Shown: positions 37,901 through 43,630 of the stretch, one piece after another
Numbering within the stretch: the first letter of the stretch is position 1
How the letters are laid out: every line of letters starts with the position of its first letter
NCBI GenBank assembly: GCA_017458975.1
Contig: JAFSZK010000018.1
Coordinates: forward strand, 1 to 43,630
DNA length: 43,630 nt
Origin: Eubacterium sp.
GTDB taxonomy: Bacteria > Bacillota > Clostridia > Oscillospirales > Acutalibacteraceae
Direction: 5' to 3'
Made by a program: the position numbers and the translations under genes
Notes under the pieces: model-generated
The model's database searches: none
What the model was told of the DNA's origin: nothing
What the model saw: the letters and a program-made list of their open reading frames with translations, nothing else

Positions 37901-38827
37901 TTAAGTTAATGAAATGTTTGTATAAATCGGGAAGTGGTCGCTCGGATAAACTCCGTCATAGGTGGTATCAACTATTTTATAGCTGTTTACCTTTATTCCC
38001 GTTTTTGAAATCATAAAGTAATCAATATTCTCTCCGTCAAGCTCCTTGCCGAAGCCCTGGTATGTAGAGCCCTTTTGCGGATTGGCGGTTTCATACTTTG
38101 CGTCAAGGAAGCTGTCGGTAGCCGCCTTATATGTTTCGGAGTCCTCCTTGCAGTTGAAATCACCCATGATTATACTCGGGAGGGAGCCGAATTGCTTTAT
38201 TTTATCAAGCACAACGTTAATTCCGTTAATCCTTGCAAGGTCGCTTATATGGTCGAGATGGGTGTTGAAAACAACCAGCTTTTTACCCGTTGAATTCTCC
38301 TTTAAAATAACATAGGAGCATATGCGGTAGCAGGCTGCGCCCCAGTCCTTGCTCATTTTTTCGGGCGTTTCGCTCAGCCAGAAAGAGCCCTTGTCCTCAA
38401 GGGTGAATTTTGAGGTGTTATAGAATACGGGACAACCCTCGGTAAACGCGCTTGTATCACGGTACTCGATAACGTTATCATAGCCCTTGAGACAGGAGGT
38501 AAGATAGTTATAATGCATATGGGTTACTTCCTGAAAGCCGATAATGTCGGGAGCGTTGGCTTCAATGTTTTTAATAACCAAATCCGCTCTGTAAAACCAG
38601 CTTTTTTTGCCCGTGTCGGTCGGGCTCCAGGTTCTTACGTTAACGCTCATAACCGAAATTGAGTCGTCGCTTTGACGGGACGAAATATCAAAGGAGGGGC
38701 GGGACTTTTTATATTTTGGATAATACATAGTATTTAACACTCCGAAAGCAAGAATAACTGCAAGAAGTATACAAATTATTTTACCGATTACGGATAATAC
38801 TTTTTGCTTTTTTGTTTTTTCTTTCAT
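37901..38827 (-). CDS. membrane-anchored endonuclease/exonuclease/phosphatase protein
   Basis: A 308-residue protein. A single N-terminal membrane span (about 14-30) leads to an EEP domain on the outer face: VMSVNVRTW, IIGFQEV, NTHLDHISDLAR, MGDFNCKEDS and PSDHFPIYTN are the metal-binding and catalytic motifs, all intact. It may act on extracellular DNA, phospholipids or phosphoesters. It lies 9 bases after the VanW-like gene in the same operon and 14 bases before the BspA-like gene. Confidence 0.85.
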   Translation of the reverse strand: MKEKTKKQKVLSVIGKIICILLAVILAFGVLNTMYYPKYKKSRPSFDISSRQSDDSISVMSVNVRTWSPTDTGKKSWFYRADLVIKNIEANAPDIIGFQEVTHMHYNYLTSCLKGYDNVIEYRDTSAFTEGCPVFYNTSKFTLEDKGSFWLSETPEKMSKDWGAACYRICSYVILKENSTGKKLVVFNTHLDHISDLARINGINVVLDKIKQFGSLPSIIMGDFNCKEDSETYKAATDSFLDAKYETANPQKGSTYQGFGKELDGENIDYFMISKTGIKVNSYKIVDTTYDGVYPSDHFPIYTNISLT

Positions 38828-38836
38828 ATTAACCTC

Positions 38837-39700
38837 TTAACGCTTTTTTGTTGTTGACGCGGCGGTGGTTTTCTGTTCGTCATAGTGGCTCTTGGTTGAA
38901 TAATTAACCTTGCCGTTTACGCTTCGGGTTAAAACAAAATCCATACCGCCCGCGCCGTCCGGTTTAATACTGATATTTATGTTACCTACGTCAACCTTTT
39001 TTGCCGAATATACAGCGCAGGTAAGCTTACCGCCCGAGCATTTCATTGAAAGCTTTATGTCACAGCCGAGAGTGTTTCTGAATTTTAAATCCTGGCTGCC
39101 GAAGCTTACGGTTGCGTCGCCGCCGAGCGGAACGTAGCCGACCTTAAGCGAGTGGTTGTGCCTCTCGAGGATTTTAACATTTGCTCTTAAAACGGCTTCA
39201 AAGATAGTTGTACTTACCTGGCAAACACCGCCTCCCATACCGTCAACAAGCTCGCCGTCGCGGATAACGTGAGCCTCGTCATAACCCGCAGGGCCCGTGC
39301 GTTTTCCAACGTTCTGGTTAAAGCTGAACGAGCCGCCGCTCGGGATAACAAGACCGTTTATGCTTGCAGCGGCGTGGCGGATATTTGAAGAGCGGGAAAC
39401 GTCGCCCGTATTAAAATAGGTTGAGTATTCCGAAATCTTATGCGAAAACTTACCCGAGGAGTCCTTTTCCAGAGCGGGATATACGTTTTGGGTATACGCC
39501 TCCCTGAACGTCGTTTTCAGATTTTCGGTTGTGGTTTCGGTTGTGCTTGTAGGTACGGTAACGGTTGTGGTTTCGCTCGTTGATACCGTCGTATCCTCTT
39601 TTTTAAATACGCCCTTAATGTTTGAACAGGCGCATAAAGCAGAAAGAATAATTACAAGCGCAAGTACGCTGCAAAGCGCTTTTTTATTAGATTTATTCAT
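38837..39700 (-). CDS. VanW-family lipoprotein
   Basis: A 287-residue exported lipoprotein. The lipobox LCAC (Cys25) ends a signal peptide; a Thr/Ser-rich linker (about 36-60) leads to a VanW domain with SFSFNQNVGKRTGPAGYDEAH, GGGVCQVSTTIFEAVL and ERHNHSLKVGYVPLGGDA. VanW domains are common in clostridial envelope proteins; the precise function is unknown. The ATG begins right after the glmU stop, so the genes are cotranscribed. Confidence 0.85.
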   Translation of the reverse strand: MNKSNKKALCSVLALVIILSALCACSNIKGVFKKEDTTVSTSETTTVTVPTSTTETTTENLKTTFREAYTQNVYPALEKDSSGKFSHKISEYSTYFNTGDVSRSSNIRHAAASINGLVIPSGGSFSFNQNVGKRTGPAGYDEAHVIRDGELVDGMGGGVCQVSTTIFEAVLRANVKILERHNHSLKVGYVPLGGDATVSFGSQDLKFRNTLGCDIKLSMKCSGGKLTCAVYSAKKVDVGNINISIKPDGAGGMDFVLTRSVNGKVNYSTKSHYDEQKTTAASTTKKR

Positions 39701-41092
39701 TTATTTTTTCTTTTCCTTATAGGGCTTTTTAATTTTTACCCAGCCCTCTTTATTAACCTGTTTTGCTCTTGCAACCGAAAGCGCGTCGGTCGGAATATCG
39801 CTTGTAATCGTTGAGCCTGCGGCGATATATGCTCTTTCGCCGACTTCAACGGGCGCAATAAGGTTTGTATTGCATCCGATAAACGCGTCGTTTCCGATTG
39901 AGCAACGGGATTTGGTTTTTCCGTCGTAATTACAAGTAACCGTACCGCATCCGAAATTAACGTTTGAGCCGACGTCGCTGTCGCCGATATAGGTAAGATG
40001 AGCCGACTTGGTTCCTTCGCCGACAATTGAGTTTTTAACCTCAACAAAGTTGCCGATGTGAACGTTCTTTTTAAGTACGGAGTTGGCTCTGATTTTAACA
40101 AAGGGACCGCAGTCAACGCCCTCTTCGATTTCGGAATCGAGAACCTTGCAGTTATCAAGAATAACACCGTCGGCAATTTTTGCATTATTGATAAAGCAGT
40201 TAGGTCCGATTACGCAGTTTTCGCCGATTTCGCTGTCGCCGATAATGATTGTATTAGGTAAAATCTGAGTTGAATTTCCGATTTTTACGTTTTTACCAAT
40301 CATAACGCCGTCGGTACAGGGAATATCAACGCCGTTAATCATATGGGCGTTATTTATATTCCTTCTCATTATCGTATTGAGATTATTGAGCTGAACGCGG
40401 TCGTTTGCGCCGAGAATAACCTCGCTGTTCTGAGCGATATAGGCACCCTTGTTTTCGCCCTTTTTAATAAGAATTTCAAGGGTATCGGTAAGGTAGTATT
40501 CCTTTTGAGCATTGTCGTTTGTGATATTGTCAATCGCGTGAAGAAGAGCGCCGCCCTTGAACCAGTACATACCCGAGCAAACCTCGTCAATCTGTTTTTC
40601 CTCGTCGCTTGCGTCCTTTTCCTCAACAATGCGAAGGAGAGTTCCGTTTTTATCGCGCTTGATACGTCCGAGTCCGAACGGGTCGTCAACCACCGCCGAA
40701 AGAAGGGTGATGGCGTTATTGTTGTTTTTATGATATTTGTACGATTTTGAAATCGTTTCCGCGTCAATCAGCGGACCGTCGCCGTTCATAATTAAAATAT
40801 CGTCGCCGGTGTGGGAGTTAATAAAATGTCTTGCCTGCATAACGGCATGTCCCGTACCGAGCTGGGGCGACTGAAGCGCGGTTTTGATATTCTTATCAAG
40901 CTTGTCAAGATACTCCTCGACAACCCCGTGCTCATAGCCCGTGATTACGCAGATGTCCTCAACGCCCGCTTCCTTTACAGCCGAAATAACGTAATAGAGC
41001 ATGGGCTCAAAAAGCACCTCGCACATTACTTTTGGCTTTTCACTTTTCATACGCGTACCCTTGCCGCCGGCAAGAATTATTGCACATTTCAT
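39701..41092 (-). CDS. glmU: bifunctional GlmU: N-acetylglucosamine-1-phosphate uridyltransferase / glucosamine-1-phosphate acetyltransferase
   Basis: A full-length 463-residue enzyme making UDP-GlcNAc for the cell wall. The N-terminal pyrophosphorylase has ILAGGKGTRMKSEKPKV, TGHAVMQA and GDGPL; the C-terminal left-handed beta-helix holds KIRANSVLKK, HLTYIGDSDVG and GCGTVTCNYDGKTK, the acetyltransferase motifs. TTGGAGAATAGATT precedes the ATG. It is the first gene of an operon ending with surface proteins. Its promoter is divergent from ppdK. Confidence 0.95.
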   Translation of the reverse strand: MKCAIILAGGKGTRMKSEKPKVMCEVLFEPMLYYVISAVKEAGVEDICVITGYEHGVVEEYLDKLDKNIKTALQSPQLGTGHAVMQARHFINSHTGDDILIMNGDGPLIDAETISKSYKYHKNNNNAITLLSAVVDDPFGLGRIKRDKNGTLLRIVEEKDASDEEKQIDEVCSGMYWFKGGALLHAIDNITNDNAQKEYYLTDTLEILIKKGENKGAYIAQNSEVILGANDRVQLNNLNTIMRRNINNAHMINGVDIPCTDGVMIGKNVKIGNSTQILPNTIIIGDSEIGENCVIGPNCFINNAKIADGVILDNCKVLDSEIEEGVDCGPFVKIRANSVLKKNVHIGNFVEVKNSIVGEGTKSAHLTYIGDSDVGSNVNFGCGTVTCNYDGKTKSRCSIGNDAFIGCNTNLIAPVEVGERAYIAAGSTITSDIPTDALSVARAKQVNKEGWVKIKKPYKEKKK

Positions 41093-41138
41093 AATCTATT
41101 CTCCAATCAGTATTAGTTTAAAATGTTTATTTTATATA

Positions 41139-41167
41139 ATTATGCACCAAAATAAAAAATTTTTCAA
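41139..41167 (-). promoter_or_regulatory. promoter of the glmU operon
   Basis: Minus strand TTGAAA (41167-41162), 17-base spacer, CATAAT (41144-41139). Confidence 0.6.
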
Positions 41168-41206
41168 CCTATTTTGATTAACATTACATAAAAAGGCGAA
41201 AAATGT

Positions 41207-41235
41207 TTGATATTTATATATTGCTGTGTTATTAT
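41207..41235 (+). promoter_or_regulatory. promoter of ppdK
   Basis: TTGATA at 41207-41212, 17-base spacer, TATTAT at 41230-41235. It leaves a leader of about 60 bases. Confidence 0.55.
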
Positions 41236-41300
41236 ATAGTCGCATTGAAAAATGTAAAAATTTATTTTGCAAAGTAAATTATTTTAGGAGGTAATTCTCA

Positions 41301-43630
41301 ATGGCGAAGAAGTATTGTTACCTGTTTTCTGAGGGTAATGCCAACATGAGAGAACTTCTCGGCGGTAAGGGTGCAAACCTTGCTGAGATGACAAACATTG
41401 GTCTTCCTGTTCCGCAGGGATTCACAATCACAACAGAGGCTTGTACTCAGTACTATGAGGACGGCAGAGAAATCAACGACAAGATTGTTGCTGAGATTGA
41501 AGAGTACATCGTAAAGATGGAAGAAATCAACGGCAAAAAGTTCGGCGATAAGGAGAACCCGCTTCTCGTATCTGTTCGTTCAGGCGCTCGCGCTTCAATG
41601 CCGGGTATGATGGATACAATCCTCAACCTTGGTCTTAACGAAGAGGTTGTTGAGGTTATGGCTGAAAAGTTAGGCAACCCGCGTTGGGCTTATGACTGCT
41701 ACAGAAGATTCATCCAGATGTATTCCGACGTAGTTATGGAAGTTGGTAAAAAGTATTTTGAACAGCTTATCGACGAAATGAAGGAAGCAAGAGGCGTTAC
41801 TCAGGACGTTGAGCTTACGGCTGAAGACCTTAAAGAGCTTGCTGAACAGTTCAAGGCTGAATATAAGGCTAAAATCGGCGCTGATTTCCCGAGCGACCCG
41901 AAAGAGCAGCTCATGGGCGCAGTTAAGGCTGTATTCCGTTCATGGGATAACCCGCGTGCTAACGTATACCGTCGTGATAACGATATTCCTTATTCATGGG
42001 GTACTGCAGTAAACGTACAGGCAATGGCATTCGGTAATATGGGTGACGATTGCGGTACCGGCGTTGCATTTACCCGTGACCCCGCTACAGGCGCAAAGGG
42101 TCTCTTTGGTGAGTTCCTTACAAACGCACAGGGCGAGGACGTTGTTGCAGGTGTTCGTACACCTATGCACATCAGCGAAATGGAACAGAAATTCCCCGAA
42201 GCTTTCGCTGAGTTCACAAAGGTTTGCTCAATTCTTGAGAACCACTACAGAGATATGCAGGATATGGAATTCACCGTAGAGCACGGTAAACTCTATATGC
42301 TTCAGACAAGAAACGGTAAGAGAACTGCTCAGGCTGCTCTTCAGATTGCCTGCGACCTTGTTGACGAGGGCATGAGAACTGAAGAAGAAGCTGTTGCAAT
42401 GATTGACCCGCGTAACCTTGATACACTTCTCCATCCCCAGTTTGACGCTGCCGCTCTTAAGGCTGCAACTCCTATCGGCAAGGGCCTCGGAGCTTCTCCC
42501 GGCGCTGCTTGCGGTAAGGTTGTATTTACTGCTGAGGACGCAGAGGCTTGGAATAACAACGGCGAAAAGGTAGTTCTTGTTCGTCTTGAGACTTCACCCG
42601 AAGATATTACGGGTATGAAGGCTTCCCAGGGTATTCTTACAGTTCGCGGCGGTATGACTTCACACGCTGCCGTTGTTGCCCGCGGTATGGGTACTTGCTG
42701 TGTATCCGGTTGCTCCGAAATCGTAATGGACGAGGACAACAAGGTATTCACTCTTGCAGGTAAAGAATTCCACGAGGGCGACTATATTTCAATCGACGGT
42801 TCAACCGGTAACATCTACGAAGGCGTTATCGCTACTAAGGACGCTGAGATTGCAGGTACCTTCGGAAGAATTATGGCTTGGGCTGACAAGTTCAGAACTC
42901 TTAAAGTCAGAACTAACGCAGATACTCCTGCTGACGCTAAGAAGGCAAGAGAGCTCGGCGCAGAGGGTATCGGTCTTTGCCGTACAGAGCATATGTTCTT
43001 TGAGGAAGACAGAATTGCTGCTTTCCGTGAAATGATTTGTTCAACAAAGGTTGAGGACAGAGAGGCTGCTCTTGATAAGATTCTTCCTTATCAGCAGAGC
43101 GACTTTGAACAGCTTTACGAAGCTCTTGAAGGCTGCCCCGTAACAATCCGTTTCCTTGACCCGCCGCTCCACGAGTTTGTTCCTACCGAAGAGGCTGATA
43201 TCGAAAAGCTTGCTAAGGCTAAGAACAAGAGCGTTGAAACAATCAAGGCTATTATCGACGGACTTCACGAGTTCAACCCGATGATGGGTCACAGAGGACT
43301 CCGTCTTGCGGTAACATATCCCGAAATCGCTAAGATGCAGACCAAGGCTGTTATCCGCGCTGCAATCAATGTAAAGAAGGCTCATCCCGAATGGGATATG
43401 GTTCCCGAAATCATGATTCCTCTTTCATGCGACGCTAAAGAGTTAAAGTATGTTAAGGATATGGTTGTTGAAACTGCAGACGCTGAAATCGCTGCTGCAG
43501 GCGCTGATATGAAATATGAAGTTGGTACTATGATTGAAATCCCGCGTGCTGCTCTTACAGCTGACGAGATTGCTAAGGAAGCTGACTTCTTCTGCTTCGG
43601 TACCAACGATCTGACCCAGATGACCTTCGG
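41301..43630 (+). CDS. ppdK: pyruvate, phosphate dikinase (3' end beyond the window)
   Basis: The first 776 of about 875 residues are visible. The enzyme interconverts pyruvate, ATP and phosphate with PEP, AMP and pyrophosphate, important in glycolysis of many anaerobic Clostridia. The N-terminal ATP-grasp domain starts ELLGGKGANLAEMTNIGLPVP. The swivelling domain has GGMTSHAAVVARGMG with phospho-His455, the same number as in the Clostridium symbiosum enzyme. The PEP-binding barrel contains GIGLCRTEHMF and ends at FCFGTNDLTQMTFG. TTAGGAGGT precedes ATG 41301. Codon choice is visibly biased to a few codons (GCT, CTT, AAG), as in highly expressed genes. Confidence 0.97.
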   Translation, partial: MAKKYCYLFSEGNANMRELLGGKGANLAEMTNIGLPVPQGFTITTEACTQYYEDGREINDKIVAEIEEYIVKMEEINGKKFGDKENPLLVSVRSGARASMPGMMDTILNLGLNEEVVEVMAEKLGNPRWAYDCYRRFIQMYSDVVMEVGKKYFEQLIDEMKEARGVTQDVELTAEDLKELAEQFKAEYKAKIGADFPSDPKEQLMGAVKAVFRSWDNPRANVYRRDNDIPYSWGTAVNVQAMAFGNMGDDCGTGVAFTRDPATGAKGLFGEFLTNAQGEDVVAGVRTPMHISEMEQKFPEAFAEFTKVCSILENHYRDMQDMEFTVEHGKLYMLQTRNGKRTAQAALQIACDLVDEGMRTEEEAVAMIDPRNLDTLLHPQFDAAALKAATPIGKGLGASPGAACGKVVFTAEDAEAWNNNGEKVVLVRLETSPEDITGMKASQGILTVRGGMTSHAAVVARGMGTCCVSGCSEIVMDEDNKVFTLAGKEFHEGDYISIDGSTGNIYEGVIATKDAEIAGTFGRIMAWADKFRTLKVRTNADTPADAKKARELGAEGIGLCRTEHMFFEEDRIAAFREMICSTKVEDREAALDKILPYQQSDFEQLYEALEGCPVTIRFLDPPLHEFVPTEEADIEKLAKAKNKSVETIKAIIDGLHEFNPMMGHRGLRLAVTYPEIAKMQTKAVIRAAINVKKAHPEWDMVPEIMIPLSCDAKELKYVKDMVVETADAEIAAAGADMKYEVGTMIEIPRAALTADEIAKEADFFCFGTNDLTQMTF

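Overview
The window looks like the chromosome of an anaerobic Gram-positive gut bacterium of the Clostridia, most like an Oscillospiraceae/Ruminococcaceae member. This is inferred from strong AGGAGG ribosome binding sites, TTGACA-N17-TATAAT promoters, a type I dockerin in a secreted protein, a VanW lipoprotein, pyruvate phosphate dikinase, many glycoside hydrolases and moderate GC. No rRNA, tRNA or CRISPR array was seen.

Layout. 1-1.4 kb: a cluster of small hairpins, then an aldo/keto reductase with a ferredoxin-like tail. 1.4-4.8 kb: a hairpin-rich palindromic element, a promoter-hairpin-terminator unit that looks like a small RNA or leader, and a secreted CHAP/InlB-repeat/dockerin protein. 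4.9-6.4 kb: a YhhN-type membrane protein and a lipid-kinase-like protein. 6.4-11.1 kb (minus strand): a tight operon of PfkB kinase, gnd, HAD phosphatase and a LarA-type nickel racemase homologue, read here as a possible sugar-acid (aldonate) route into the pentose phosphate pathway. 11.2-13.1 kb: a SemiSWEET-like protein, an esterase and a ferredoxin-nitroreductase. 13.3-23.3 kb: a glycan locus (GH30, GPH symporter with a long tail, GH31, GH38-like protein, condensation-like acyltransferase), with GH31 and the GH38-like gene fired from back-to-back promoters. 23.3-26.3 kb: a 50-residue membrane peptide and a TetM-like ribosomal GTPase fused to a Rae1/YacP-type NYN nuclease.

26.3-33.3 kb: guaA (ATPase half only), whose last codons carry GAGTGGGA. 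A roughly 5.9 kb integrative mobilizable element follows: XRE repressor, excisionase, tyrosine integrase, MobC, oriT-like hairpins, a truncated MobV relaxase fused by deletion to a response-regulator remnant, a Fic protein lacking its catalytic His, and an AT-rich membrane-anchored nuclease-like gene. A second GAGTGGGA lies at 33287. Sequences near each end match except for paired GC-to-AT changes and look like integrase arm sites.

33.3-43.6 kb: a repeat patch, a TIGR04076 protein, an acetyltransferase plus MGMT-like protein, an unknown/STAS pair, a minus-strand operon (glmU, VanW lipoprotein, exonuclease/phosphatase, BspA-like leucine-rich protein), and the start of ppdK, cut by the window end.

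Most attention-worthy: the ribosomal GTPase-NYN fusion, the guaA-targeted element with its Fic and nuclease-like cargo, the LarA operon, and the possible small RNA at 1763-1928.
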